A stretch of 64,000 nucleotides of DNA, taken from positions 372,001 to 436,000 of the forward strand of contig NZ_JACLAL010000006.1 in NCBI RefSeq assembly GCF_014280875.1. Direction: 5' to 3'. Shown here piece after piece: positions 1 through 9,264 of the stretch. This DNA comes from Paenirhizobium daejeonense (GTDB lineage Bacteria > Pseudomonadota > Alphaproteobacteria > Rhizobiales > Rhizobiaceae). The position numbers and the translations under genes were made by a program. The notes under the pieces are model-generated. The model was not told where the DNA came from and did no database searches. It saw nothing but the letters and a program-made list of their open reading frames with translations. How positions within the stretch are numbered: position 1 is the stretch's first letter; every line of letters begins with the position of its first letter.

Positions 1-1
1 G

Positions 2-616
2 GTGCCCGTTATCATGGACCGGGGGGCTGCCTTTTATCGTGATTACGGCGTTGGCCGCTCGCATGGCACGATCCCGATCCAGCTCGCCGGCAACGTCAAG
101 CATGGCGGTCTCTACGAGACGGCTTTCGGTCTGACGCTCGGGGAGCTTGTCTATGACATCGGCGGTGGCACAGCCAACGGCCGTCCGGTCAAGGCGGTGC
201 AGGTTGGTGGACCGCTCGGCGCCTATTTCCCGCCTTCGCTGTTCGACACGATCTTCGACTACGAGGCTTTCGCTGCAAAGGACGGCTTGATCGGTCATGC
301 GGGTATCGTCGTGTTCGACGATACGGTCGACATGTTGAAGCAGGCCCGTTTTGCCATGGAGTTCTGCGCGGTCGAAAGCTGCGGAAAGTGCACGCCCTGC
401 CGCATCGGTTCGACCCGCGGCGTGGAGACCGTCGACCGGATCGCCCGTGGCATCGAGCCTGAGAAGAACAGGGCGTTGCTCGGCGATCTCTGCAACACCA
501 TGAAGTTCGGATCGCTCTGTGCGCTCGGTGGGTTTACGCCCTATCCGGTGATGAGCGCCATGACGCATTTCCCCGAAGATTTCGCGCCGACCCCACTCGT
601 TGAAGCAGCGGAGTAA
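2..616 (+). CDS. fdsB: NAD-dependent formate dehydrogenase beta subunit (FdsB), 3' part only
   Basis: This is the C-terminal 204 residues of a NuoF-like flavoprotein; the start lies before the window. The FdsB subunit carries FMN and a 4Fe-4S cluster and passes electrons from formate oxidation to NAD. The visible part has the SLBB-like segment and then the C-terminal iron-sulfur motif ESCGKCTPCR, with a further Cys in the GDLCNTMKFGSLC stretch, giving the four cluster ligands. It ends four bases before the ATG of fdsA, so the two are very likely co-translated. Identification as FdsB rather than NuoF rests mainly on the adjacent formate dehydrogenase alpha subunit. Confidence 0.9.
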   Translation: MPVIMDRGAAFYRDYGVGRSHGTIPIQLAGNVKHGGLYETAFGLTLGELVYDIGGGTANGRPVKAVQVGGPLGAYFPPSLFDTIFDYEAFAAKDGLIGHAGIVVFDDTVDMLKQARFAMEFCAVESCGKCTPCRIGSTRGVETVDRIARGIEPEKNRALLGDLCNTMKFGSLCALGGFTPYPVMSAMTHFPEDFAPTPLVEAAE

Positions 617-620
617 AGCC

Positions 621-3503
621 ATGTCTCTCATTCACGAAATCGACTACGGCACGCCAGCATCGAAATCCACCGACACGGTGACGCTGACGATCGATGGCCG
701 GCAGGTGACGGTGGCTTCGGGCACTTCGATCATGCGTGCCTCCATGGAGGCGGGCATTCAGGTGCCGAAGCTCTGCGCGACCGATATGGTCGATGCCTTT
801 GGCTCATGCCGCCTCTGTCTCGTCGAGGTCGAGGGCCGCAACGGCACCCCGGCCTCCTGCACCACGCCCTGCGCGCCGGGAATGGTCGTGCATACCCAGA
901 CGGACCGGCTGAAGCAGATCCGCAAGGGGGTGATGGAGCTCTATATCTCCGACCATCCGCTGGACTGTCTGACCTGTGCGGCCAATGGCGATTGCGAACT
1001 GCAGGACATGGCCGGTGCCGTGGGCCTGCGTGATGTCCGCTACGGCTATGAGGGTGACAATCACGTCAAGGCGCGCGATGGCGTCGGCGAAGTGAATGCC
1101 CGCTGGATGCCGAAGGACGAATCCAACCCCTATTTCACTTATGATCCGGCGAAGTGCATCGTCTGCTCCCGCTGCGTGCGGGCCTGCGAAGAGGTGCAGG
1201 GCACCTTTGCGCTGACCATCGAAGGCCGCGGGTTCGACAGTCGTGTCTCGCCCGGCATGCACGAGCAGTTCCTCGCGTCCGAATGCGTCTCCTGTGGCGC
1301 CTGTGTGCAGGCCTGCCCGACTGCCACGCTCACGGAAAAGTCGGTGATCGCCATCGGCCAGCCGGAGCATTCGGCGGTTACCACCTGCGCCTATTGCGGT
1401 GTCGGCTGCTCGTTCAAGGCGGAGATGCGCGGCGAGGAACTGGTGCGCATGGTGCCGTGGAAGGACGGCAAGGCCAATCGCGGCCATTCCTGCGTCAAGG
1501 GCCGCTTCGCCTATGGCTATGCTAGCCACAAGGATCGCATCCTCAATCCGATGATCCGCGAAAAGATCAGCGATCCCTGGCGCGAAGTCACATGGGAAGA
1601 GGCCTACGCCCATGTGGCGACCGAGTTCCGCCGTATCCAATACCAGTACGGCAAGGATTCGATCGGCGGCATCACGTCCTCCCGCTGCACCAATGAGGAA
1701 ACCTTCCTCGTCCAGAAGCTGATCCGCGCCGGCTTCGGCAACAACAATGTCGATACCTGTGCCCGTGTCTGCCACTCGCCGACCGGCTACGGTCTGGGGC
1801 AGGCCTTCGGCACCTCGGCCGGTACGCAGGATTTCGATTCCGTCGAGCATTCCGATGTCGTCATGGTGATCGGCGCCAACCCGACTGACGGTCATCCGGT
1901 GTTCGGCTCGCGGCTGAAGAAGCGGCTGCGTCAGGGTGCGAAGCTGATCGTCGTCGATCCGCGCCGCACGGATATCGTGCGCAGCCCGCATGTCGAGGCT
2001 GCCTATCATCTGCCGCTGAAACCCGGCACCAATGTCGCTGTGATGACGGCGCTTGCACATGTCATCGTGACGGAAAGCCTGTTCGACGAGACGTTCATTC
2101 GCGAACGCTGCGACTGGTCGGAATTCGAGGACTGGGCGGCCTTCGTTGCCGAGCCGCAGCACAGCCCGGAAGAAACCGAAGCGTTTACCGGCGTTCCGGC
2201 CGATCTGGTGCGCGGCGCCGCTAGGCTGTTTGCAACCGGCGGCAATGGCGCGATCTATTACGGTCTCGGCGTGACCGAGCACAGCCAGGGTTCTACGACC
2301 GTCATGGCGATTGCCAACCTCGCAATGGCGACCGGCAATATCGGGCGTCCGGGCGTTGGTGTTAACCCGCTGCGCGGCCAGAACAATGTGCAAGGCTCCT
2401 GCGACATGGGTTCCTTCCCGCACGAGCTTCCGGGTTACCGCCACGTTTCCGACGACGCGACGCGCGAGACTTTCGAAAAGCTCTGGGGCGTCAAGCTCGA
2501 CAGCGAGCCGGGCCTGCGCATTCCGAACATGCTGGATGCCGCCGTCGACGGCACGTTCAAGGGCATCTACATTCAGGGCGAGGACATCCTGCAATCCGAT
2601 CCTGACACCAAGCATGTATCGGCGGGCCTTGCCGCGATGGAATGCGTGGTGGTGCAGGATCTCTTCCTCAACGAGACGGCCAATTACGCCCATGTCTTTC
2701 TGCCGGGCTCGACCTTCCTGGAGAAGGATGGCACCTTCACCAATGCCGAGCGGCGCATCAACCGCGTGCGCAAGGTGATGACGCCGAAGAATGGCTATGG
2801 CGACTGGGAGATCACCCAGAAGCTCGCGCAGGCCATGGGCCTCAACTGGAGCTACAAGCATCCTTCGGAAATCATGGACGAGATCGCCGCGACGACGCCG
2901 AGTTTCGCCAGTGTCTCCTACGACTATCTCGACAAGATGGGTTCGGTGCAGTGGCCGTGCAACGAGAAGTTCCCCGAGGGCTCGCCGATCATGCACATCG
3001 ACGGCTTCGTGCGCGGCAAGGGCAAGTTCATCCGGACCGAATATGTCGCGACCGACGAGCGTACCGGACCGCGCTTCCCGCTGCTTCTGACGACCGGTCG
3101 CATCCTGTCGCAGTATAATGTCGGTGCGCAGACCCGCAGGACGGACAATGTGACATGGCATGCGGAAGACCGGTTGGAAATCCATCCTCACGATGCGGAG
3201 CAGCGGGGTATTAAGGACGGTGACTGGGTTAAGCTCGCCAGCCGCTCAGGCGATACGACGCTTCGTGCGCTGATTACCGAGCGGGTGGCTCCCGGCGTGG
3301 TCTACACCACCTTCCACCATCCCGATACGCAGGCGAATGTCATCACCACGGACTATTCCGACTGGGCAACCAATTGTCCGGAATATAAGGTGACGGCCGT
3401 GCAGATTTCTCCCTCCAACGGTCCGACAGACTGGCAGCAGGATTACGAGGAGCTGTCACGTCGTTCGCGTCGCATTGCCGGCAAGCTGGAGGCGGCGGAG
3501 TAG
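621..3503 (+). CDS. fdsA: NAD-dependent formate dehydrogenase alpha subunit (FdsA), molybdenum catalytic subunit
   Basis: This 960-residue protein oxidises formate to CO2 at a bis-MGD molybdenum centre in the cytoplasm. The order of domains is an N-terminal 2Fe-2S domain (Cys near 52, 63, 66 and 79), a His/Cys iron-sulfur segment, two ferredoxin-like 4Fe-4S motifs (CIVCSRCVRAC and CVSCGACVQAC), then the molybdopterin oxidoreductase fold with its own motif beginning CAYCGVGC. The sequence DTCARVCHSPTGYG holds the active-site Cys in the position where some homologues carry selenocysteine. The C-terminal part is a molydopterin dinucleotide-binding domain. The ATG at 621 follows GGAGTAAAGCC and fits the family length; a longer reading would overlap fdsB. 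Between fdsB and fdhD in one operon. Confidence 0.96.
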   Translation: MSLIHEIDYGTPASKSTDTVTLTIDGRQVTVASGTSIMRASMEAGIQVPKLCATDMVDAFGSCRLCLVEVEGRNGTPASCTTPCAPGMVVHTQTDRLKQIRKGVMELYISDHPLDCLTCAANGDCELQDMAGAVGLRDVRYGYEGDNHVKARDGVGEVNARWMPKDESNPYFTYDPAKCIVCSRCVRACEEVQGTFALTIEGRGFDSRVSPGMHEQFLASECVSCGACVQACPTATLTEKSVIAIGQPEHSAVTTCAYCGVGCSFKAEMRGEELVRMVPWKDGKANRGHSCVKGRFAYGYASHKDRILNPMIREKISDPWREVTWEEAYAHVATEFRRIQYQYGKDSIGGITSSRCTNEETFLVQKLIRAGFGNNNVDTCARVCHSPTGYGLGQAFGTSAGTQDFDSVEHSDVVMVIGANPTDGHPVFGSRLKKRLRQGAKLIVVDPRRTDIVRSPHVEAAYHLPLKPGTNVAVMTALAHVIVTESLFDETFIRERCDWSEFEDWAAFVAEPQHSPEETEAFTGVPADLVRGAARLFATGGNGAIYYGLGVTEHSQGSTTVMAIANLAMATGNIGRPGVGVNPLRGQNNVQGSCDMGSFPHELPGYRHVSDDATRETFEKLWGVKLDSEPGLRIPNMLDAAVDGTFKGIYIQGEDILQSDPDTKHVSAGLAAMECVVVQDLFLNETANYAHVFLPGSTFLEKDGTFTNAERRINRVRKVMTPKNGYGDWEITQKLAQAMGLNWSYKHPSEIMDEIAATTPSFASVSYDYLDKMGSVQWPCNEKFPEGSPIMHIDGFVRGKGKFIRTEYVATDERTGPRFPLLLTTGRILSQYNVGAQTRRTDNVTWHAEDRLEIHPHDAEQRGIKDGDWVKLASRSGDTTLRALITERVAPGVVYTTFHHPDTQANVITTDYSDWATNCPEYKVTAVQISPSNGPTDWQQDYEELSRRSRRIAGKLEAAE

Positions 3504-3515
3504 GAGCCAGGTTGT

Positions 3516-4334
3516 ATGAAGACTTCCGTTTCCGCCCGTGAACTGCTGTTTCGAGATGGCGTGCTCACGCCGTCGTCGAGAGCCGTGCCGGAGGAAACGC
3601 CGATTGCGTTTTCCTACGGCGGGTCCACCCATGCTGTGATGATGGCAACGCCGGCGGATCTCGAGGATTTCGCCTTCGGTTTTTCGCTGGCGGAAGGGAT
3701 CATTACGTCGCCGGACGAGATTCTGGCCGTCGAACCGCTGGAAGCCGGCGCGGGGCTCGATGTTCAGGTGACGCTTCGGGATGCGACGGCGGATGCGCTG
3801 ACGGTGCGCCGCCGGCGGATGGCGGGTCCTGTTGGATGCGGCCTTTGCGGTATCGAATCGATCGAGCAGGCAAGCCGTCCGGTGCCGCGGGTGGCGGCCG
3901 CGGGCTTGCGTCTTGCGCCTGAAGATATCGAGGAAGCGATGACGGCGCTTGGTCGTGCCCAGGTACTGAACCGTGAAACACATGCTGTGCATGGCGCAGG
4001 CTTCTTCGTGCCGGGCGAGGGTCTGCTGGCCATCCGCGAGGATGTCGGGCGTCACAACGCGCTGGACAAGCTGGTGGGTGCGGTTCTGCGCGCCGGTCGT
4101 CGAGGCGAGGAGGGCGTCGTGGTCGTTACCAGTCGCCTTTCCGTGGAGATGGTGCAGAAGGCCGCGATTCTCGGCGCTTCGGTGCTCGTTGCCATTTCTG
4201 CGCCGACCGCGCTTGCCATCCGCACGGCGGAGGAAGCGGGAATGACGCTGATCGGTATCGCCCGAGGACATGATTTCGAAATTTTCACCGGATCGGAGCG
4301 CATCGTCACCGGAGTTGCCGCCAATGTCGCATGA
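3516..4334 (+). CDS. fdhD: Formate dehydrogenase accessory sulfurtransferase FdhD
   Basis: FdhD transfers sulfur from a cysteine desulfurase to the molybdenum cofactor, which formate dehydrogenases need for activity. The 272-residue protein shows the conserved Cys-X-X-Cys pair in GCGLCGIES (Cys108 and Cys111) and the conserved VGRHNALDK segment near residue 175. It begins 12 bases after the fdsA stop and its last 11 bases overlap the start of fdsD, so it belongs to the fds operon. The placement between the alpha and delta genes fits its maturation role for FdsA. Confidence 0.95.
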   Translation: MKTSVSARELLFRDGVLTPSSRAVPEETPIAFSYGGSTHAVMMATPADLEDFAFGFSLAEGIITSPDEILAVEPLEAGAGLDVQVTLRDATADALTVRRRRMAGPVGCGLCGIESIEQASRPVPRVAAAGLRLAPEDIEEAMTALGRAQVLNRETHAVHGAGFFVPGEGLLAIREDVGRHNALDKLVGAVLRAGRRGEEGVVVVTSRLSVEMVQKAAILGASVLVAISAPTALAIRTAEEAGMTLIGIARGHDFEIFTGSERIVTGVAANVA

Positions 4335-4554
4335 CACCTCGGAAAAGATCGTTCGCATGGCGAACCAGATTGCCACTTTCTTTCTTTCCCAGCCGGAGGC
4401 GGTGAGGGCAGAAGGCGTTGCCAACCACATCAACAAGTTCTGGGAGCCGCGCATGCGCCGCCAGTTCTTCGAGCATATCGACAAGGGCGGCGAGGGGTTG
4501 TTGCCGCTGGTGATCGAGGCTTCCAAGGCTGTCAAACGGCCGGTTGCCGCGTAG
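4324..4554 (+). CDS. fdsD: Formate dehydrogenase delta subunit (FdsD)
   Basis: This 76-residue protein matches the small delta subunit found with NAD-dependent formate dehydrogenases: it opens with a helix-rich stretch (EKIVRMANQIATFF) and contains the FWEPRMRRQFFEHI segment that is characteristic of the family. Its role is thought to be in assembly or stability of the complex; no cofactor motif is visible. The ATG at 4324 lies inside the end of fdhD, an 11-base overlap that suggests translational coupling. It is the last gene of the operon and is followed by a hairpin at 4606-4640. Confidence 0.9.
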   Translation: MSHDTSEKIVRMANQIATFFLSQPEAVRAEGVANHINKFWEPRMRRQFFEHIDKGGEGLLPLVIEASKAVKRPVAA

Positions 4555-4605
4555 AGAGGCCCGGTGCTTTCGTCATTTGTGCCGGCGTGAAATCCCAAAA
4601 CTGAA

Positions 4606-4640
4606 AAGGCAGAGACAAAAAAGCGTTTTGCCTCTGCCTT
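4606..4640. terminator. Convergent-gene terminator hairpin between fdsD and the chemoreceptor
   Basis: A perfect 9-base inverted repeat, AAGGCAGAG at 4606-4614 and CTCTGCCTT at 4632-4640, surrounds a 17-base loop containing A and T runs. It lies between two genes that converge. The minus-strand reading is followed by TTCAGTTTTGGG, so termination is more convincing for the minus-strand gene; on the plus strand no clear T tract follows. Confidence 0.6.
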
Positions 4641-4663
4641 ATGGTGTCGCCGGTACGCTTTAA

Positions 4664-6340
4664 CTATGCCGCGACGAGTGAGTGCCTGATGTCACCGGGT
4701 CGGCCTATCCGGAAATCATCGAGAAGACCGTGGAGGCTTTCCGCCTCGCGTGCTAGACCGTGGCTGGCGGCCGTGGTTTCCTCGACCATCGCGGCATTCT
4801 TCTGGGTCGCCTGATCCATGTGGTTGACGGACTGGCTGATTTCCCTGAGTGCGCCGGACTGCTCGCGGGAGGCGCCGACGATGGCAGTTACGTTGGTGTC
4901 TATCTCGCCGACGCGGGAGGATATCTCGTGCAACGCCGTTCCCGTCCTCCCGACCAATGAGACGCCGTTCTTCACATGCTCGCCGGATGTGTGGATCAGC
5001 GTCTTGATTTCCTTGGCCGCCTGAGCCGAGCGTTGTGCCAGTTCCCGCACCTCCTGTGCGACGACGGCAAAGCCCTTTCCGGCCTCTCCGGCACGGGCCG
5101 CCTCGACGCCGGCGTTCAGCGCCAGCAGGTTGGTCTGGAAGGCGATCTCGTCGATGACGCCGATAATGCTGGTGATCTGCTGTGACGACTCTGCGATGCG
5201 GCTCATGGCCTCGATAGCCTGTTCGACGACTTCGCCGGAGGTCTCCGCACTCTTTCGAGTCTCGCGGACGAGGCGGCCTGCTTCGTCTGCCCTGCGGCTG
5301 GCGTCGGCGACGGTGGTGGTGATTTCCTCGAGGGCGGCAGCGGCTTCTTCGAGCGAGGCGGCCTGACGCTCGGTGCGCCGCGCCAGATCGTCCGAGGCCT
5401 CGCGCACTTCGGCGGAAGCCGACGCGATGCCTTCCGCATTGATGGCGACTGTCTGAAGGGCGTTGCGCAGCTTGGCGACGGCGGCATTGAAGTCCTGACG
5501 CACCTTTTCCATGGTCGGAACGAACGGCTGTTCAAGGCACTGGAGTAGGTCGCCATCGGCGACTGCATTGAGTGCGCGGCCCAGCGCGTCGATCGCGGTC
5601 ATGCGAGGTGTGACGTCGGTTGCGAACTTCACTACCTTGTAGACCTGCCCGTTCAGGTCGTGAATGGGATTGTAGGAGGCCTGGATCCAGACTTCCTTTC
5701 CGCCCTTGCCATAACGGACGAATTCATTGGCCATGAAGCGGCCCTCGGCGAGCTGTGCCCAGAAGGTCTTGTATTCGGCGCTGGCGGCATATGCTGGTTC
5801 GCAGAACATCGAGTGGTGCCGGCCGACGATTTCGGAAAGGTCGTAGCCCGTCGCGTTGCAGAAGTTTTCGTTGGCTTTCAGGATCCGCCCGTCCGGGGTG
5901 AACTCGATCACGGCCTGGGAGCGGGAAATTGCGGAAATCTTGTCGGCGTCCTCGAGGCTTCTCTTCTTTGCTTCGGTGATGTCGGTGGCGATCTTGACCA
6001 CTTTGTACGGCTTGCCGCCTGAAAAGACGGGATTGTAGGATGCCTGGATCCAGATTTCCCGACCACCCTTGCCTAAGCGCTTGTATTCGCGGGCGTCGAA
6101 CTTGCCGGAGGCCAGATCGGTCCAGAATTCGCGATACTGAGCCGATTCCGCATACGCAGGATCGCAGAAGATTCGGTGGTGCTTGCCGATGATTTCTTCC
6201 AGGCTGTAGCCAACCGTGCGGCAGAAGTTCTCATTGGCATCGAGAATGGTCCCGGTAAGATCGAACTCGATCATCGCCTGGGACTTAGAAAGTGCGGAAC
6301 GTACGTTGCTGGAGTCACTGCTTGCTGCAAACCATGCCAT
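4664..6340 (-). CDS. Cytoplasmic PAS-PAS-HAMP methyl-accepting chemotaxis protein
   Basis: A 558-residue soluble chemoreceptor with no transmembrane segment. Two PAS domains in tandem (about 15-125 and 137-245), each containing ANENFCR/N and a [16 protein letters not shown] segment, are followed by a HAMP-like linker (about 250-305) and the MCP signalling coiled coil with the hairpin tip [19 protein letters not shown]. Such proteins usually sense redox state or internal ligands and report to CheA-CheW. The ATG at 6340 is chosen because GAGGAAGGG lies just upstream and paralogues start similarly; an in-frame GTG at 6412 would add 24 residues. Its paralogue lies two genes upstream with cheW between. 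Unlike that paralogue it has no C-terminal CheR-docking pentapeptide. Confidence 0.9.
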   Translation of the reverse strand: MAWFAASSDSSNVRSALSKSQAMIEFDLTGTILDANENFCRTVGYSLEEIIGKHHRIFCDPAYAESAQYREFWTDLASGKFDAREYKRLGKGGREIWIQASYNPVFSGGKPYKVVKIATDITEAKKRSLEDADKISAISRSQAVIEFTPDGRILKANENFCNATGYDLSEIVGRHHSMFCEPAYAASAEYKTFWAQLAEGRFMANEFVRYGKGGKEVWIQASYNPIHDLNGQVYKVVKFATDVTPRMTAIDALGRALNAVADGDLLQCLEQPFVPTMEKVRQDFNAAVAKLRNALQTVAINAEGIASASAEVREASDDLARRTERQAASLEEAAAALEEITTTVADASRRADEAGRLVRETRKSAETSGEVVEQAIEAMSRIAESSQQITSIIGVIDEIAFQTNLLALNAGVEAARAGEAGKGFAVVAQEVRELAQRSAQAAKEIKTLIHTSGEHVKNGVSLVGRTGTALHEISSRVGEIDTNVTAIVGASREQSGALREISQSVNHMDQATQKNAAMVEETTAASHGLAREAESLHGLLDDFRIGRPGDIRHSLVAA

Positions 6341-6499
6341 CCGAGTTGCCCTTCCTCTGGCTGCGTCCTCCACCGGCTGTACCATCGCATTGGCGAATAC
6401 ACCGGAATGCACGTTAAGATAGCGTTCTCGTATTTAATAATCTTATAATTACATAAGCAAAGTTTGATAAACTTAAGCGCGCAAGGGAAGCGTGAGACG

Positions 6500-6524
6500 A
6501 AAAAGGCCCCACGAATGGAGCCTT
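6500..6524 (-). terminator. Rho-independent terminator after cheW
   Basis: On the minus strand the hairpin AAGGCTCC / GGGGCCTT (8 pairs including one G-U, six-base loop) is followed directly by TTTTTCG. It sits 34 bases after the cheW stop codon at 6558 and before the next chemoreceptor, so the chemoreceptor at 4664-6340 is probably transcribed from its own promoter. Confidence 0.8.
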
Positions 6525-6557
6525 CAAAGAAGTCGTATCTGCCCTATTATGAAGGGC

Positions 6558-7037
6558 TCAGGCCGCGAGGTCTTCCGCTTCGGTGCCCTTGAACATCTTT
6601 GAGAGGTTCAGGAAGCAAATCATGCCGTTCTCGTTGGCGATGATGCCTTCGGAGAATGACTTGTCGAACGAGGCGGAGATTTCCGGAACGGGCTGCACCT
6701 GGCTCGACGGAATGGTGAGGATATCGGAGACGCGGTCAACCAGCATGCCGATGACCATGTTGTGTACTTCCGCGACGACAATGGCGGACCGTTCGTTGGC
6801 AACCGTGCTCTTCATACCGAGCTTGTAAGCGAGATCGATGATCGGGATAACCGAACCGCGGAGGTTCATGACGCCGATGACATCGGCCGGAGCATGCGGG
6901 ATCGGCGTCGACGGAGCCCAGCCGCGGATTTCGCGGATCGTGGTCGTCTTCACGCAGAATTCCTGATCATGCAGGCGGAAGGCGATGATTTCGAGGGTTT
7001 CCCCACCGAAGGTCGTAGAGGGTATCGTCGTTGCCAT
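6558..7037 (-). CDS. cheW: Chemotaxis coupling protein CheW
   Basis: A 159-residue CheW-domain protein that joins chemoreceptors to the CheA kinase. The CheW fold is recognisable from EIIAFRLHDQEFCVKTTTIREI near the start, followed by the typical GVMNLRGSVIPIIDL segment in the middle and the NRVSDIL-like region later. The ATG at 7037 shares its first base with the stop codon of the upstream receptor (TGATG), showing tight translational coupling; an upstream in-frame start at 7052 would lie inside the receptor gene. The pairing suggests this CheW serves the adjacent PAS receptors. Confidence 0.93.
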   Translation of the reverse strand: MATTIPSTTFGGETLEIIAFRLHDQEFCVKTTTIREIRGWAPSTPIPHAPADVIGVMNLRGSVIPIIDLAYKLGMKSTVANERSAIVVAEVHNMVIGMLVDRVSDILTIPSSQVQPVPEISASFDKSFSEGIIANENGMICFLNLSKMFKGTEAEDLAA

Positions 7038-8824
7038 CAGAATTCTTCCCAACTTTCCTGTGCCTGGGCAGAAGCGGCTGCGCCGGTGGAAGCGCGGGCG
7101 ACCTTTGCCATGAGTGTGCGTGCCGGGGATGCAACGGGTGAGGCATCAGGACGCGCTATTTTTACTGTAGCGGAAGAGTGTTGCCCAAATCTAAACTGGG
7201 CGAGCAGATTTTTGAGCGTTTCCGCTTCTCGCGCAAGACTGTGGCTGGCGGCGGACGTTTCTTCGACCATGGCCGCATTCTGCTGGGTGTTCTGGTCCAT
7301 TCCGTTGACGGCGCGGTTGATTTCCTGAAGCGCGGTCGACTGTTCGCGTGAGGCCTCTACGATGGCGGCGACGTTGCGGTCGATTTCCTGCACCTCGGCC
7401 ACGATCTGATCGAGCGCCTTGCCAGTCTCGCCGACAAGTGAAACTCCGTTCTTCACCTGATCGCCGGAAGTATGGATCAGCGTCTTGATTTCCTTTGCAG
7501 CATTCGCGGACCGCTGGGCGAGTTCGCGTACTTCCTGCGCGACGACTGCAAAGCCTTTGCCGGCTTCGCCCGCGCGGGCTGCCTCTACGCCAGCATTCAG
7601 CGCCAGCAGATTGGTCTGGAAAGCGATGTCATCGATCACGCCGATGATGTTGGAAATTTCGTTCGACGAGTTTTCGATCTCGCCCATGGCGCCGATGGCA
7701 TTCTTCACCACCTCGCCGGATCGTTCTGCGGCCGTCTTGGTACGAGCAACCAGTTGGCCAGCCTCGCCTGCGCGCCTGGAGCTGTCGGCGACCGTCTGCG
7801 TGATTTCCTCAAGCGCAGCGGCGGTCTCTTCGACAGCGGCCGCCTGCTGCTGCGTTCTTGTGGCAAGGCTGTCGGAAGCGACATGGATCTGCGCCGAGCT
7901 GGCGGCAATTCCTTCCGCATTCCCGCCGACAGTGCGCATGGCTTCTTGCAGCTTTTCGATCGAGGTGTTGAAGTCGGTGCGGACCTTTTCAAGCGTCGGT
8001 ATAAACGGTTTTTCGATGCGCGTGGTGAGGTCGCCGTTGGAAAGTGCGGTCAGGCCGACTGCGAGATCATCGACGGCGCGGACGCGCTCGGTAATATCGG
8101 TGGCGAATTTAACGACCTTGAAGACCTTGCCGTTCATGTCGAAGATCGGATTGTAGGATGCCTGAATCCAGACGACCTTGCCGCCCTTGCCGATGCGCTT
8201 GAACTCCTGTGCGATGAACTCTCCTCCGGCCAGTTTCCGCCAGAAAAGCTTGTAGTCGTTGCCCTGGGTGTAGGCCGGTTCGCAGAACATCGAGTGATGC
8301 TTGCCGCGAATCTCTGACAAAGTGTAGCCAAGCGTCGACAGGAAGTTCTCGTTGGCTGTCAGAACTTCCCCATCGGGCGTGAATTCGATGATTGCCTGAG
8401 CCCGGGAGATCGCATCGAGCTTGCCGGAATCTTCGGCCGCCTTCAGCTTTGCTGCCGTGATGTCAGTAGCGAACTTCACGACCTTGTAGGGCTTGCCGCC
8501 GGAGAAAACGGGGTTGTATGAGGCCTGAATCCAGACCTCCTTTCCGGACTTGGCAATGCGCTTGTACTCCCGCGCATCGAACTCGCCCTTGGCGAGCTTG
8601 GCCCAGAACTCCTTGTATTCCGGAGAGGCCACGTAGGCCGGATCGCAGAATATGCGGTGATGCTTGCCCTTTATCTCTCCGAGCTCGTAGCCGAGAGCTT
8701 TACAGAAATTCTCGTTGGCGTCGAGGATATTGCCCTGCAGATCGAATTCGATCATTGCCTGGGACTTGCTGATGGCGGCGAGGATGGCCTTTGCATCCGC
8801 ACCGAAAGGCATGAGGATGTTCAT
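7037..8824 (-). CDS. Cytoplasmic PAS-PAS-HAMP methyl-accepting chemotaxis protein with CheR-docking tail
   Basis: A 595-residue paralogue of the receptor at 4664-6340, with the same order: two PAS domains (about 18-130 and 140-250), a HAMP-like linker, and the MCP signalling domain with tip [19 protein letters not shown]. No transmembrane helix is visible, so it is cytoplasmic. The protein ends ...AQESWEEF; a Trp-x-x-Phe C-terminal pentapeptide is the known docking site for the methyltransferase CheR in enteric receptors (NWETF), and a flexible Ala/Pro/Ser-rich linker precedes it. The start MNILMPFG at 8824 is chosen over an in-frame start at 8857. It is translationally coupled to cheW. Confidence 0.92.
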   Translation of the reverse strand: MNILMPFGADAKAILAAISKSQAMIEFDLQGNILDANENFCKALGYELGEIKGKHHRIFCDPAYVASPEYKEFWAKLAKGEFDAREYKRIAKSGKEVWIQASYNPVFSGGKPYKVVKFATDITAAKLKAAEDSGKLDAISRAQAIIEFTPDGEVLTANENFLSTLGYTLSEIRGKHHSMFCEPAYTQGNDYKLFWRKLAGGEFIAQEFKRIGKGGKVVWIQASYNPIFDMNGKVFKVVKFATDITERVRAVDDLAVGLTALSNGDLTTRIEKPFIPTLEKVRTDFNTSIEKLQEAMRTVGGNAEGIAASSAQIHVASDSLATRTQQQAAAVEETAAALEEITQTVADSSRRAGEAGQLVARTKTAAERSGEVVKNAIGAMGEIENSSNEISNIIGVIDDIAFQTNLLALNAGVEAARAGEAGKGFAVVAQEVRELAQRSANAAKEIKTLIHTSGDQVKNGVSLVGETGKALDQIVAEVQEIDRNVAAIVEASREQSTALQEINRAVNGMDQNTQQNAAMVEETSAASHSLAREAETLKNLLAQFRFGQHSSATVKIARPDASPVASPARTLMAKVARASTGAAASAQAQESWEEF

Positions 8825-9264
8825 ATAAGCGCCTTTGCTTCGAGCGTACCGTTTCACATCGCGATGGCCCCAGCGCAGAATTTGGCAATAGTCAAATCTT
8901 ACTGAGTGTTCCCCTCGGGATTCGTCCCGGATTTGTTTTGTTTTCGCGTCATTTTATATGAGTATTTGAGTTAAAATATTGTTATTGGTGGATTTTTATC
9001 CAGAAAGACAACTATATGGTGTTGTTTGTATTTATCATTGGTTGTGTTTTTTGTTTTATCAACTATTAGTTATTTCTTAATTGAAGAATCTCTTCTTTGT
9101 TGTTTTCGGATTTAAATGGTGTGTTTCACCAGTGGTGATGCTCTCGCGAGAATCGCGAAAGATTGGGGTCAGGCCGCTGGCGCTCTAGCTCAACGAAAAT
9201 ACAGTCAGAGCGGGTTATCGCTTCGACCGCTCCTGACGTGTGATGAGTGCTCGTTTGTTTTTAC
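8825..9264. other. Intergenic region with an AT-rich segment between the receptor operon and arginase
   Basis: These 440 bases hold no convincing gene. From about 8930 to 9115 the sequence is strikingly AT-rich compared with the rest of the window, with many T runs on the plus strand. A small hairpin, CGGGA-TTCG-TCCCG at about 8919-8932, precedes the AT-rich part and is followed by ATTTGTTTTG on the plus strand. The segment probably contains the promoter and control sites of the divergently placed receptor operon (minus strand). No sigma-70 promoter could be assigned with confidence. Confidence 0.5.
9194..9237 (-). terminator. Probable terminator downstream of arginase
   Basis: Read on the minus strand, GTCAGGAGCGG and CCGCTCTGAC form a ten-pair stem with one bulged G around a 13-base loop, followed by TGTATTTTCG. 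It starts 27 bases after the arginase stop at 9265. The T tract is short, so the call is moderate. Confidence 0.55.

Noticed and set aside
804..3191. A long minus-strand open frame (795 codons) opposite fdsA
   Set aside because: It is an antisense shadow of a high-GC gene: fdsA has complete motifs and a ribosome binding site, and the antisense translation shows no recognisable domain.
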